Assembly: GCF_003668565.1 (NCBI RefSeq)
Contig: NZ_RCWJ01000001.1
Span: 1,240,001-1,304,000, forward strand
Length of the DNA: 64,000 bases
From: Mycetocola zhadangensis
Lineage (GTDB): Bacteria; Actinomycetota; Actinomycetes; Actinomycetales; Microbacteriaceae
Reading direction: 5' to 3'
Of the stretch, positions 1-8,400 are shown one piece after another. The notes below the pieces were generated by a model, which had not been told where the DNA came from, did no database searches, and worked only from the letters and a program-made list of their open reading frames with translations. The first letter of the stretch is position 1; every line of letters starts with the position of its first letter. The translations under genes and the position numbers were made by a program.

Positions 1-2
1 TG

Positions 3-389
3 GCCCTTCCCGCTCTCGAAACGGGTCAAGGCGATCGGCCGGTCACATCGCACACCTTCTCACCGTCGTCAGCCGATACGTACCCGTCTCTGACCTCCAT
101 TCACCTCCGGGCGAGCGACACCGGGCTTGTGCTCACGCTCGTTGAGGACGAAAACCACATCGAGGTTCCGGCGGGATTCGGCGAGTGGCTCACGAGCGAA
201 GCGACGTCGGCGAGTGCCGGCTGGGGCTCGAAGCACCTCGCGGTCGACGTGATCTTCATCGAAACACCGCATCGGCTTCACATCCGTCTCGATTCGGAAA
301 CCTCAACCTTTGAAACCCGCTGGGAGACCGAACCGTTGCACGCTCCCCCGCTCGTCTCGCTCCGCAAACCGCAGGAACCACGTTCCTGA
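3..389 (+). CDS. C-terminal fragment of a cut-off protein (possibly a serine hydrolase)
   Basis: The reading frame is open from the first bases of the window and stops at 387-389, so only the last ~128 residues are visible. The fragment is mostly beta-strand-like with several Trp and His residues (an ETRWETEPLH stretch near the end). No catalytic motif lies in the visible part. It resembles the C-terminal extension seen in some actinobacterial beta-lactamase-like serine hydrolases, but that is only an impression. It ends 15 nt before the convergent glycosyltransferase. The real start is outside the window; an internal GTG at 129 is unlikely to be the start because coding-like sequence continues upstream of it. 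Confidence 0.5.
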   Translation, partial: ALPALETGQGDRPVTSHTFSPSSADTYPSLTSIHLRASDTGLVLTLVEDENHIEVPAGFGEWLTSEATSASAGWGSKHLAVDVIFIETPHRLHIRLDSETSTFETRWETEPLHAPPLVSLRKPQEPRS

Positions 390-403
390 CCAGCTGAACC
401 TCG

Positions 404-1681
404 TCATTGCACCTGTTCGAGCTCCTCGATCAGCCCGTTGTGTTCGGCGTCATGGGCGATCGCCTTGCCAAGCCTCTCTGCGGCCTCGCGATAGATGGGC
501 CTGGTGAGGATTGTCGTTGCAGCACGCGCCATACGCGGGGCTCCGGCGCGACGGGACAGAGCGATTCCGGCGCCACGGGTGGTGACACGCACCGCGTTGT
601 CGGACTGGTCGCGGCCGTGGGGAAGAACGAGCAGAGGCACTCCGGCCGCGAGAGTTTTGACCACCGTGCCATGGCCGCCGTGTGTGACGACCAGGGCGGC
701 CTGGCGAAGCACCTCACCGTGCGGTGCGGATGAAACGACAGAGACATGCGCTGGTGCGGAGATGGCATTCGTAGGCACCGCAGGCCCGGTTGTGACAACG
801 GCACGCACCGGGAGCGAACTCAGGGCATCGACGATCTTCTGCATGCACCCGACGTGGTTCTGAAACGTTGATGACATTGCCACGAGAACGAGGGGCTCGT
901 CGCCTGCCGGTGGGATCCACGGTTGCGTTGCGGCCCACGCCGGGTCGTCGAGGATGGGGCCGACGTAGCGGGCGTTTTCGGGCATTCGTGCCGGAAAATC
1001 GAACGACCTCGACGTGAGAATAAGGTGACGTCGTGCAAAACGCATTTGAGCCCACGTCGTCGGAATGGGCGCCAGAGAGTATTCGCTGCGAAGCGTGTTA
1101 ATTCCCGGCAGAGCATATCGATCGAACAACCGCACGCCAGCGGTGCTGAAAATCCTGTCACGAAGAGGACCGAACGGCCCTCGAGCCGGCGCCAATCCCG
1201 CGCCAAACGGCGGCATTCCCTCGGCAGGGAATGGATACACGTTAGGAATCAGGAGATCGAAAGGCACTCCGCGTACCTCGGCCGCGACCATGGCGCCGAC
1301 CGCAAGAGACGACGCGACGACGAGGTCGGGCTGGACAGCATCGATGGCCATCAGGGTATCCGCAGCCTGATCCGGTGCGGGTCCGACCATCATGTGATCT
1401 GCCATGGTTCGAGCGAGAGCGAGGGGCGTCAGGTTCCAGTCGCGGAAAGTGCCAGAGGGTGCGGTGGCCCGCGGCAGGTATGCCGCGCCCGTGCGGCGTA
1501 CCGCCTCTGCGAGAGTCTCGTCCGCGAGGACGGTGACCTCGTGCCCGCGGTCGACGAGTCGACGGGCGACACCGAGCTCAGGAGGAACTGTGCCGCCCGC
1601 GTCGATGAGCGCGAACAGGTATCGTCGGGGCGGTGTCCCGTGAGGATGGTGCGGTGAGTCGTCACCGGTCATGGCTGTCAT
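404..1681 (-). CDS. GT1-family (macrolide/UGT-type) glycosyltransferase
   Basis: A probable cytoplasmic enzyme that transfers a sugar from a nucleotide sugar to a small hydrophobic acceptor. The N-terminal Rossmann half begins with a hydrophobic strand and a Gly-rich turn (LFALIDAGGT), followed by RGHEVTVLAD. The C-terminal half carries the donor-binding signature VVTHGGHGTVVKTLAAGVP and then PHGRDQSDNAVRV, typical of the UGT/MGT fold. The length of about 425 residues is normal for the family. The frame reaches a TTG at 1708; I prefer the ATG at 1681 (a second ATG follows at 1672). It lies tail-to-head with the TetR gene. The acceptor cannot be told; such genes often modify macrolides, sterols or flavonoids. 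Confidence 0.85.
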   Translation of the reverse strand: MTAMTGDDSPHHPHGTPPRRYLFALIDAGGTVPPELGVARRLVDRGHEVTVLADETLAEAVRRTGAAYLPRATAPSGTFRDWNLTPLALARTMADHMMVGPAPDQAADTLMAIDAVQPDLVVASSLAVGAMVAAEVRGVPFDLLIPNVYPFPAEGMPPFGAGLAPARGPFGPLRDRIFSTAGVRLFDRYALPGINTLRSEYSLAPIPTTWAQMRFARRHLILTSRSFDFPARMPENARYVGPILDDPAWAATQPWIPPAGDEPLVLVAMSSTFQNHVGCMQKIVDALSSLPVRAVVTTGPAVPTNAISAPAHVSVVSSAPHGEVLRQAALVVTHGGHGTVVKTLAAGVPLLVLPHGRDQSDNAVRVTTRGAGIALSRRAGAPRMARAATTILTRPIYREAAERLGKAIAHDAEHNGLIEELEQVQ

Positions 1682-1756
1682 GTTAGGCAGCGTCTTTGAG
1701 CCCCGCAACGGGTCGGGCAGGTTGCTGGTGCACGCATGGCTACCCGCGCCCAGCCG

Positions 1757-2344
1757 CTATCCGGCCGGGCGACTCGCTCCGAGCACAGCGTCGACGATTC
1801 CATCCAGACGCGCTGGGTTTGGGGCTTGAGCGAGCAGTCGAAAAAGCACAGTCCCCAAAAGTGCGTCAGCGATGGCAGCGGAATCCACCGCTGCTGACAA
1901 TTGTCCAGCGTGCTGGCCGCGCTCGAGACGATTCAGGAGGTCTCGATGGAGCGGTCCCGTCAGGTGGTCCCACAGAGCGGTTGCCTGGGCGGCATCGTCC
2001 GAAGCGGCGGCGGCAAGCGCGCGAACCATGGGACCGGTTGCTGCGTCATTCATCACCTGAACGGTCACGTGCAGCCAGGCTTTGAGGTCGTCCTCGAGTG
2101 ACCCCGTTACCGCGACGTCAGCTGAGGGCAGCCGAAGGTATCCCTCAACGACCGCATCAGCGATAACGCTCGACTTCGCTCTCCACCACCGATAGATGGT
2201 TTGTTTGCCAGCGCCCGCTCGCGTGGCAATGGCTGTCGTCGTGATGTTGGCGTACCCGATTTCGTCGACGAGCCCGGCGGCGGCCCGAAGAATCGCATGG
2301 CGGGTTGCCTCGCTTCGCGGTCGACCCAATTTCGCTTCAACCAT
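1757..2344 (-). CDS. TetR-family transcriptional regulator
   Basis: A 195-aa one-component repressor. The N-terminal 60 residues form the TetR helix-turn-helix (ITTTAIATRAGAGKQTIYRWW), and the rest is a helical ligand-binding domain with an Ala/Asp-rich TetR_C-like pattern. It is transcribed away from the SDR gene at 2413, and the 68-nt gap holds a palindrome, so it probably represses itself and the SDR gene. The inducer is unknown. The start ATG is at 2342-2344. Confidence 0.9.
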   Translation of the reverse strand: MVEAKLGRPRSEATRHAILRAAAGLVDEIGYANITTTAIATRAGAGKQTIYRWWRAKSSVIADAVVEGYLRLPSADVAVTGSLEDDLKAWLHVTVQVMNDAATGPMVRALAAAASDDAAQATALWDHLTGPLHRDLLNRLERGQHAGQLSAAVDSAAIADALLGTVLFRLLAQAPNPARLDGIVDAVLGASRPAG

Positions 2345-2362
2345 TTTCTGATTCTAGGGTTT

Positions 2363-2400
2363 ATAGTCGCATTACGAGACGGAGTGTCTCGATAGTCGCA
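2363..2400. promoter_or_regulatory. Probable TetR operator: palindrome inside a direct repeat
   Basis: CGAGAC (2375-2380) and GTCTCG (2386-2391) are a perfect 6-bp inverted repeat with a 5-bp spacer. It is flanked by two exact copies of ATAGTCGCA (2363-2371 and 2392-2400). It lies midway between the divergent TetR and SDR genes. The TATAGT at 2362-2367 could be a -10 box for the SDR gene, in which case a bound repressor would block the promoter. Confidence 0.6.
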
Positions 2401-2412
2401 AGGGAGCACAGC

Positions 2413-3243
2413 GTGGATCAGGTAGTCGTCGTCATCGGTGTCGGCGGAATGGGCGAGTCGATCGCGCGTCGCCAAGGCTCAGGCAAGAAGCTCGTTTTGG
2501 CCGACTTCAACGAAGAAGGGCTTCTTCAAACGGCTGATGCACTGCGTGGCGACGGATACGTTGTTGAGACTCACGTCGTTGACGTTTCATCGCGAGCGTC
2601 CGTCGCGGATTTGGCCACCGCCGCGGCGGCTGGCGGCGCGGTCACTGAGGTGATTCACACGGCTGGCCTCTCCCCGGCACAGGCGCCTGCGGACGCGATC
2701 CTCCGCGTTGATCTCGTTGGCGTCGCGAACGTACTCGACGAGTTTGCGGCCGTCATCGCGCCCGGCGGAGCCGGAGTCGTCATCGCAAGCATGGCCGGAA
2801 GCATCGCGGCTGGAAGCTTGCCCGCCGAGCTCGAAGGAGCACTGGCGCTCACACCAACTGACCAGCTGCTCGACCTGCCGCTGTGGGCTGACCCCAAGTT
2901 CTCGAACCCCGGCGCGGCGTACAGCATCTCGAAGCGCGCCAGCCAGCTCAGGGTTCAGGCCGCCAGCATCGCATGGGGCGCCAGCGGTGCACGGATCAAC
3001 AGCGTCAGCCCCGGGGTCATCTCCACGCCGATGGGGCTCCAGGAACTCGCAAGTCCCAGCGGAGAGAACATGCGCACGATGATCGACGCCTCAGGCACGA
3101 AGCGGGTCGGCACCCCAGGCGACATCGCGAACGCTGTCGCGTTCCTGCTTTCCCCTCAGGCGTCGTTCATGACGGGAACCGACGTCCTTGTGGATGGTGG
3201 AGTCGTCGCCGCCATCCGCTCAGGCGTCCTGACGCTCGGCTGA
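2413..3243 (+). CDS. SDR-family oxidoreductase
   Basis: A short-chain dehydrogenase/reductase of ~276 residues that would act on an alcohol or ketone with NAD(P). The N-terminal cofactor motif is atypical (GVGGMGESIA in place of TGxxxGIG). A catalytic YSISK motif is present (Y-x-x-x-K), preceded by an unusually Ala-rich Ser region (VVIASMAG). The C-terminal half has the NSVSPGVISTPM and FLLSPQASFMTGTDVLVDGG signatures. I chose the GTG at 2413 because the cofactor-binding strand starts there and AGGGAG lies 7 nt upstream; extending to 2305 would run through the operator. The substrate is unknown. The adjacent TetR protein probably controls it. Confidence 0.85.
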   Translation: MDQVVVVIGVGGMGESIARRQGSGKKLVLADFNEEGLLQTADALRGDGYVVETHVVDVSSRASVADLATAAAAGGAVTEVIHTAGLSPAQAPADAILRVDLVGVANVLDEFAAVIAPGGAGVVIASMAGSIAAGSLPAELEGALALTPTDQLLDLPLWADPKFSNPGAAYSISKRASQLRVQAASIAWGASGARINSVSPGVISTPMGLQELASPSGENMRTMIDASGTKRVGTPGDIANAVAFLLSPQASFMTGTDVLVDGGVVAAIRSGVLTLG

Positions 3244-3249
3244 TTTCCC

Positions 3250-3314
3250 CGAGCAGGCCGTGTCCCACTGTGGGCCTTGACCTGAACAGCGTTGGATATT
3301 TCACGGCCTGCTCG
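3250..3314. repeat. 13-bp perfect inverted repeat with a 39-nt loop
   Basis: The arms 3250-3262 (CGAGCAGGCCGTG) and 3302-3314 (CACGGCCTGCTCG) are exact reverse complements. The element sits just after the SDR stop codon and before a second, tighter hairpin. It may be part of the SDR 3' end or a second transcription stop. There is no T-run. Confidence 0.45.
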
Positions 3315-3317
3315 CAT

Positions 3318-3343
3318 CTTCCCGCCCCAACTGGCGCGGGAAG
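3318..3343. terminator. Candidate bidirectional terminator hairpin
   Basis: CTTCCCGC (3318-3325) and GCGGGAAG (3336-3343) form an 8-bp stem with a 10-nt loop between the convergent SDR and DUF7144 genes. No clear U-tract follows, as is common in high-G+C actinobacteria. Confidence 0.45.
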
Positions 3344-3349
3344 TCCGAG

Positions 3350-3769
3350 CTACCGGCGCTCGAGAGACTCGTCGCTGCGCACGACCAGGGCGTAGATGAT
3401 GGTGATGTCGATCGCGATGACAATGAGCGACCACCACGGCTGCGCCGGCATGAGCAGAAGTTGAATCAGCGCGCTCACCACGGCAAGGACGATCGCGGTG
3501 ATTCGCGCCCATCCCTGTTCCGCGAAGACGCCGATGGCTGTGGCGATGAGCAAGACCCCGACGATCAGGTTGAACCAACCCCACCCCTCAACGTCAAAGA
3601 GGAAGAGTCCGCTTGGCATGGCCGCGTAGTAGGTATCGGGGCCAATGAGCGCCACGACACCCTGGATGACGCTGAAGATCCCGTTGATCATCAGGATTAC
3701 TCCGGCGAAGGTGACCCAGCCGGCCCATACCCCTGATCTGGCTCGCGCTTCGGTAGTGGAAATACTCAT
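3350..3769 (-). CDS. DUF7144-family small membrane protein (copy 1)
   Basis: A 139-aa protein with four hydrophobic segments: a first one starting GWVTFAGVILMINGIFSVIQG, then FNLIVGVLLIATAIGVF, ITAIVLAVVSALIQLL and SLIVIAIDITIIYALVV. The signatures DVEGWGWFNLIVG and MPAQPWWSLIVIAIDI also occur in the proteins at 13743 and 32337, making three paralogues in this window. The function is unknown; the family sits in the actinobacterial cytoplasmic membrane. It follows the 461-aa membrane protein by 36 nt and is probably co-transcribed with it from the operator at 5256-5272. Confidence 0.85.
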   Translation of the reverse strand: MSISTTEARARSGVWAGWVTFAGVILMINGIFSVIQGVVALIGPDTYYAAMPSGLFLFDVEGWGWFNLIVGVLLIATAIGVFAEQGWARITAIVLAVVSALIQLLLMPAQPWWSLIVIAIDITIIYALVVRSDESLERR

Positions 3770-3805
3770 GATGCGGACCTCTTCCTCGTGGCGCAGGTAT
3801 CGCTG

Positions 3806-5191
3806 TCATTCCACAGCGACAACGGGCACCTGCTCCTCAGCCGTGGCTGGCACTGTGATCACCGGCCGTTGAACAAGTTCGAGAATCAGAAGAACCAGGC
3901 CAGCGAGCACCAGCGTCCACAGGGTCAAACCGACGGTCACCGGTCGCACGATGAGGACAACGGCCGCAGCAATAACGGCAACGGCGGCTCGCAGGAGCGT
4001 TCGGTGTGTGTACACCCACACGCCCACCCGACCGGTCGTGATTCCGCGTCGCTCTGCCGCATTGCGCAGCACAGCCGTGCCCTCATTGGCGAATCCGCGA
4101 AGGCGACGTGGAAGCGCAAACGGGCCGGCCAGCCAACCCACCAGCGCGACAACGACGGCGAGCACGAGAACCGCGACCGCTGTTGCTCTCATGTTTTCTG
4201 CGACAGTTTCATACAGCAAGCTGGTGACGCCGGAGGGCAGGATGTCAGGGCTGAGGGCGGAGACGAGGGCGAGACTGCCGACAACGAAACCAGCGAGAGC
4301 GAGCCCCATCGACAGGGCCAGTGCGATGGCCGCCCAGATCAACGCGATTGGCCTGCGCCGAGCAACCAGCACTCCGAGTGCGAGAAGGACGATGGCAATC
4401 CACGGCAACCACGAACCCAGTGTCACGGCAGCCCCGTAGGCCAGTTGCACTGACGCGAGCGCATCGGACTGCGCGATGACTATGGTTCGGTCGACCGCGG
4501 GAATCTGGTTCGCCAATTCGATGCCCTGGTCGAGCAGGGCGGACTTCACAGCATCGATGATGGGGCCGAGTTGGATACCAACCGAGCCGTCATCGCCTAG
4601 CTGCAGCGCAGCATCCGGATCCGCCCCCATCGCTTTCACCAGCTGAGTGTGGCTGATGCGCAGAGCAGATGCCCACACGTTTGAGAACGCTTCGGACTCA
4701 ACGAAGGTGGTGACGCCGCTTTCCATCAGCGACTCGACTCCTGACGCGGCCGGTCCCTTCAGCAGCTCGAGCGCCTCGGTTGCGCGTGGTCCTGTGCCGA
4801 GTTCGGTGATGCCGTCGATGACGTCCGACGTGATCTGGGGGATGTCGATCTGCTCGTTGATGACGAGGAGTGCCTCGTCGACGACGTAGGCCTGAATACG
4901 CGGGTCCTCTGAGAGAGGCGCGTATGTCGCCACGAATTGGTCGGTGTCCGTGAGGACGGTCTTTGACCAGGATGCGACCAAAGCGACGGGCGCAAGTAAC
5001 GCGCCGAGCACGATTAGCACGGTGGCGAGGACTGTCCACCACCAACCGCGCCCTTTGCGCGGCCCATCGGGCAGCGCGCCTGAGGGGATGGGTTCGGTCG
5101 GCCGGGCGGAATCTCGTTCACGAAGCGTTGTGTTCTCAGCTTCGAGTTCTTCGATCCGCCGCAGCAGGTCCACGTTCGCCAGGTCCGCCAT
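3806..5191 (-). CDS. Conserved actinobacterial multi-pass membrane protein
   Basis: 461 residues. It opens with a short coiled coil (LLRRIEELEAENTTLRER), followed by one membrane segment near residues 52-72. A ~170-residue extracytoplasmic region rich in short helices comes next (TDTDQFVATYAPLSEDPRIQ onwards), then three or four further membrane segments and a hydrophobic C-terminus. The arrangement matches conserved integral membrane proteins of unknown function in Actinobacteria. An RBS (GAGGA) precedes the ATG. The gene starts 64 nt from a TCACCC-type operator and probably forms a two-gene unit with the DUF7144 gene. Membrane-stress sensing is a guess. Confidence 0.75.
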   Translation of the reverse strand: MADLANVDLLRRIEELEAENTTLRERDSARPTEPIPSGALPDGPRKGRGWWWTVLATVLIVLGALLAPVALVASWSKTVLTDTDQFVATYAPLSEDPRIQAYVVDEALLVINEQIDIPQITSDVIDGITELGTGPRATEALELLKGPAASGVESLMESGVTTFVESEAFSNVWASALRISHTQLVKAMGADPDAALQLGDDGSVGIQLGPIIDAVKSALLDQGIELANQIPAVDRTIVIAQSDALASVQLAYGAAVTLGSWLPWIAIVLLALGVLVARRRPIALIWAAIALALSMGLALAGFVVGSLALVSALSPDILPSGVTSLLYETVAENMRATAVAVLVLAVVVALVGWLAGPFALPRRLRGFANEGTAVLRNAAERRGITTGRVGVWVYTHRTLLRAAVAVIAAAVVLIVRPVTVGLTLWTLVLAGLVLLILELVQRPVITVPATAEEQVPVVAVE

Positions 5192-5255
5192 GAGTCCTCA
5201 ATCGCGCTGATGGTGTGCTGCCAGCAACTCTGCCCCCGGGTGTTCGGGAACCAGA

Positions 5256-5272
5256 TCACCCGCGGAGCATGA
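5256..5272. promoter_or_regulatory. TCAYCC-N5-GGRTGA operator, site A (TCACCC/GCATGA)
   Basis: TCACCC-GCGGA-GCATGA has one mismatch to the window consensus. It lies 64 nt upstream of the 461-aa membrane protein (minus strand) and 120 nt upstream of the HerA-like ATPase (plus strand). The surrounding AGATCACCC...GAGCATGA context is nearly identical to site E at 30856. Confidence 0.6.
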
Positions 5273-5392
5273 GATCGCGAAAAAACGACATCGGGCCAAC
5301 CACTCGAACGTGCGGACGCTTGACGTACATCACGCCGCCACAATTAACTGTGAACTCCACCCGACTGGCCGCGAAATAAGGAGAGCCCACCG

Positions 5393-6814
5393 ATGAATGA
5401 TTCGCGATCGCCCGATGCTGATTTCTCCGCGGTCTCCCTCGACGGCCGGTACTTTCGATTCGCCGGGTCCATACGATCGGCGCTCGATCCTGGCGCGTTC
5501 GTCACACTTCTCTCAGACGACGGTACCCACCAGCTTGGACAGGTCGAAGAGGCCAGGTTCTCGATCGAAGACGGAGGCATGCAGGGTGCCGGCAGAATCC
5601 TTGGGTTGGTTTCGGAGGATGGCCAACACCTCGATCAGCGGCGTTCTCGCCCATTCGGTGGAGCCTCAGTTTCGCCCGCGGACGCCACAGCGGTCAAAGC
5701 GCTGTACGACAACCCGGTAGACGTCCTCGACATCGGGTCCTACCTCGCTCTGGCGGATCTTCCCGCTCACCTGCTCCCCCACAGGTTCAACCGACACACC
5801 TTCTGGTGCGGGCAGAGCGGATCGGGAAAGACATACGCGCTCGGAGTTGTTCTCGAGCAGATTCTGGTGCGCACCGGACTGCCAATGGTGATCTTCGACC
5901 CGAACGCCGACTTCGTGCGGCTTCGCGAAGCCAATTCCGGGGCGGGCGAGACGGATGCCACGCGAGCGCTTTCGAATCGCAACATTCGGATACTCCGTCC
6001 ATCGTCCCCCAACCCCGACTCCCTTCGTGTCCGGTTCATCGACTTGCCCCTGCGCGCGAAAGCCGCCGTGATGCGCCTGCACCCGCTCAATGACCGGGAC
6101 GAATACAACGAACTTGTCCACCTGGACGAGATGATCGGCTCGGTCGAAGGCAACGACGTCGTTTCGATGCTGCGCAGCCGAGGTTCAGCAGCCGCAGCGT
6201 CTCTGGCGGCACGTATCGAGAATCTGGGCCTGCTTGACTGGAATGTCTGGGCCCAGGGGTTCGAAGCGGTGACCGATATCCTCGACACGCGTCCTGACGC
6301 GACCGTGCTCGATTTGGGCGGTTTCGACAATCCCGACGAATCGCTCGTCGTGGCGATGGCGGTTCTCGACGACCTCTGGGCCAAGCGTGAGCAGCGACGC
6401 CCACTGCTCATCGTGATCGACGAAGCGCACAACCTCGGATCGCCGGATCAACACAGCCCACTGCACGTCGCTGTGCGTGAGCGACTCATTCAGATCGCCG
6501 CCGAGGGCAGGAAGTTCGGTTTGTGGCTCCTGCTGTCGACGCAGCGGCCGTCGCGGATTGATCCGAGCATTATCTCCCAGTGCGACAACCTCGCGCTGAT
6601 GAAAATGACGTCGCCGCTCGACCTTTCCGAGCTTGCGACCATTTTCGGATTCGTGCCAAGCGCGATGCTCGCGAGGGCCTCGCGGTTCCAGCAGGGTGAA
6701 GCGCTATTCGCCGGCGGGTTCACCGCTGCCCCAACGATGGTGCGCATGGGGCCGCGGCTTACCCGAGAAGGCGGAGCCGACGTTACAGTTCCGACCAGGT
6801 CCGCAGCGGATTAA
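5393..6814 (+). CDS. HerA-like (DUF87) P-loop ATPase
   Basis: A 473-aa FtsK/HerA-superfamily ATPase, a cytoplasmic ring-type DNA pump by family knowledge. An N-terminal ~110-residue beta-rich region may be a HAS-barrel. Walker A is GQSGSGKT at about 140-147, and the IFDPNADFVRLRE motif follows it. Walker B is LLIVIDEAHNL, with ST(Q)RPSRIDPSIISQC downstream as in HerA. AAGGAG lies 9 nt before the ATG. No nuclease partner (NurA, DUF4297, SIR2) is adjacent, so its role is open. It is divergent from the 461-aa membrane gene across operator A and may belong to the same regulon. Confidence 0.8.
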   Translation: MNDSRSPDADFSAVSLDGRYFRFAGSIRSALDPGAFVTLLSDDGTHQLGQVEEARFSIEDGGMQGAGRILGLVSEDGQHLDQRRSRPFGGASVSPADATAVKALYDNPVDVLDIGSYLALADLPAHLLPHRFNRHTFWCGQSGSGKTYALGVVLEQILVRTGLPMVIFDPNADFVRLREANSGAGETDATRALSNRNIRILRPSSPNPDSLRVRFIDLPLRAKAAVMRLHPLNDRDEYNELVHLDEMIGSVEGNDVVSMLRSRGSAAAASLAARIENLGLLDWNVWAQGFEAVTDILDTRPDATVLDLGGFDNPDESLVVAMAVLDDLWAKREQRRPLLIVIDEAHNLGSPDQHSPLHVAVRERLIQIAAEGRKFGLWLLLSTQRPSRIDPSIISQCDNLALMKMTSPLDLSELATIFGFVPSAMLARASRFQQGEALFAGGFTAAPTMVRMGPRLTREGGADVTVPTRSAAD

Positions 6815-6826
6815 GACTGCGAAAGC

Positions 6827-7210
6827 CTAGGCAACCGCACCAAGTGCCCGACTCTTCAGTCCGTCGAACTCTGCCTGGCTGATGGTTCCCGAATCGAGGA
6901 GCGTCTTCGCCTTCGCGATCTCCTCGACCGGTGAGCTCGATGCGACATTACGGATGTACTGGTCCGTCTCAGACCTGGCCTGATTCGCGGCGGCACGCTG
7001 GCGTTCGCTCATCCCCTTGCCACGGGCAATGAGATACACGAGGGCGGCCAGGAACGGAACGAACACCAGGAAGATCACCCACACCGCCTTCAATCCGCCG
7101 TTCAGGGTGTGGTCGCGGAAGATGTCGGCGATGATCCCGAAGAGAACCATCAGATAAGCGAAGAAGACGTAGCTCCAGAACACGAACACAATGAAGTCCC
7201 AGAAATTCAT
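6827..7210 (-). CDS. PLDc_N plus SHOCT domain small membrane protein (copy 1)
   Basis: 127 residues. Two membrane helices (residues ~5-30 and ~40-62) with the FRDHTLNGGLKAVWVIFLVFVP signature of PLDc_N. A short cytoplasmic linker leads to a C-terminal SHOCT helix pair (residues ~94-124: EEIAKAKTLLDSGTISQAEF). SHOCT domains mediate oligomerisation in other proteins. The paralogue at 12412 has the same architecture. It starts 79 nt from operator B1 and ends 12 nt from the convergent HerA-like gene. Confidence 0.85.
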   Translation of the reverse strand: MNFWDFIVFVFWSYVFFAYLMVLFGIIADIFRDHTLNGGLKAVWVIFLVFVPFLAALVYLIARGKGMSERQRAAANQARSETDQYIRNVASSSPVEEIAKAKTLLDSGTISQAEFDGLKSRALGAVA

Positions 7211-7289
7211 TTCAGGGCGACCTTTCCACGATAAACATCGGCGAAGTACGCCGATGGCCTGAATCTAATGAGCGACGGATGCCACTGCG

Positions 7290-7306
7290 TCACCCCGCGA
7301 GGATGA
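7290..7306. promoter_or_regulatory. TCAYCC-N5-GGRTGA operator, site B1
   Basis: TCACCC-CGCGA-GGATGA is an exact match to the consensus. It lies 79 nt upstream of the SHOCT gene start at 7210. A second copy (B2) follows 38 bp further on, towards the divergent ion-channel gene. Confidence 0.7.
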
Positions 7307-7327
7307 CCCGCTTCTTCCTCCAAACCC

Positions 7328-7344
7328 TCACCCCGACCGGATGA
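7328..7344. promoter_or_regulatory. TCAYCC-N5-GGRTGA operator, site B2
   Basis: TCACCC-CGACC-GGATGA is an exact match to the consensus, 64 nt upstream of the ion-channel ATG. B1 and B2 together give each divergent gene its own copy. Confidence 0.7.
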
Positions 7345-7408
7345 CGACGAGCCCTGAACTTCGCCGGTAGCATCCCGAGAACCGACCGGCGAAGCCAGGA
7401 GTGCAACG

Positions 7409-8110
7409 ATGATCAAGCCGCGTCGACATTCGCGCAGAAACAGCTCACCCGACAACGAATCCGCGGCGCCGCGACGGACGATCTGGCAGTCAGGATATTG
7501 GCTTGTGCTCGCTCTCCTGGCCACGTCATACGTGCTCTGCGCAAGCCAGACATCCCCGAAAACCAGCCTCCTCGCTCTCATGTTCCAGCTCGTCACTGTC
7601 GCGGTGACCCTGTGGGTGGCCGAGGTGGGTGTGCGCCTCCGACGGCTCGGGCTAATGCTCCTGGTTCTCGTCGCCTCGATTGTGGTTGCGGTCGAGATCG
7701 CCGCGCTCCAAAACACGATCCCTGCCGTCGTCCTCGCTTCAGCGTCCATGGTTGCGTACCTCGTCGCGCCTGTCGCGATCATCGCGCACCAACTACGCAA
7801 GGTTGTCGTCGATGGACAGACACTCCTCGCGTCCATCGCGGCCTACGTCATGGTTGGGATGTTCTTCACGTTCGTCTTCAACCTCATCGCTCTTCTGACG
7901 CCGACACCGCTCTTTGGGCCTGGGACCATAGACTCACTCACCGGTCAGTTGTTCTTCTCATTCACGACGCTGACAACGACCGGTTACGGCAACCTCGTGC
8001 CCGTCGGTGCCCTCGTTCAGAGCGTCGCGATTGCCGAGGCAATCACCGGTCAGCTGTTCCTGGTTATCGCGATCGCGCGGATCGTGTCCGGCTGGCAACC
8101 ACGCCGCTGA
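7409..8110 (+). CDS. Two-pore-helix-type ion channel (Ion_trans_2, K+-channel-like)
   Basis: 233 residues with about six hydrophobic stretches. The last pair frames a pore loop with the selectivity filter TTTGYGNLVP (filter near residues 189-195), the classic K+-channel signature. There is no RCK/TrkA domain, so gating is not explained. It would conduct K+ across the cytoplasmic membrane and may help restore potential during stress. AGGAG lies 7 nt before the ATG. Operator B2 is directly upstream, and the gene is divergent from the SHOCT gene. Confidence 0.85.
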   Translation: MIKPRRHSRRNSSPDNESAAPRRTIWQSGYWLVLALLATSYVLCASQTSPKTSLLALMFQLVTVAVTLWVAEVGVRLRRLGLMLLVLVASIVVAVEIAALQNTIPAVVLASASMVAYLVAPVAIIAHQLRKVVVDGQTLLASIAAYVMVGMFFTFVFNLIALLTPTPLFGPGTIDSLTGQLFFSFTTLTTTGYGNLVPVGALVQSVAIAEAITGQLFLVIAIARIVSGWQPRR

Positions 8111-8126
8111 GGTTCGCCGGTGTGAG

Positions 8127-8330
8127 TCATATCGGGTTGACCGATATCAACTCAATGTTAAGGTTGCCGAAAATCGTGAGGATGCCCTGCAGCCGGGACT
8201 GATCCGGGACCGTACCAACGAGGTGCGTTTCCCCGTGCTCTACCCGATGAATCCGAAACCCATCGATGAGATCGAGGACCGGCTCGCTCAGTGTGCCCTT
8301 GATAACGATCTCGAATGATTCACCGGTCAC
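8127..8330 (-). CDS. Conserved 67-aa small protein
   Basis: A short soluble protein with a GTG start at 8328-8330 preceded by GGAAAGG. It has an alternating beta/alpha pattern (FEIVIKGTLSEP, then RIHRVEHGETHLVGTVPDQ, then LQGILTIFGNLNIELISVN) that is well formed and looks selected. I recall similar small proteins beside ion channels and LuxR regulators in Actinobacteria, without a known function. It ends 16 nt from the convergent ion-channel gene and is divergent from the LuxR gene across operator L. It could be a small ligand-binding or partner protein. Confidence 0.65.
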   Translation of the reverse strand: MTGESFEIVIKGTLSEPVLDLIDGFRIHRVEHGETHLVGTVPDQSRLQGILTIFGNLNIELISVNPI

Positions 8331-8379
8331 AGCCAAACCTTTCCCCCCGCTAGTGTGCGAGCGCTGCCGACTCCCCGCG

Positions 8380-8396
8380 TCATCCGTCAAGGGTGA
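8380..8396. promoter_or_regulatory. TCAYCC-N5-GGRTGA operator, site L (LuxR promoter)
   Basis: TCATCC-GTCAA-GGGTGA is an exact match to the consensus, 100 nt upstream of the LuxR regulator and 49 nt upstream of the divergent 67-aa gene. It suggests the regulator controls its own promoter. Confidence 0.65.
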
Positions 8397-8400
8397 AGGC

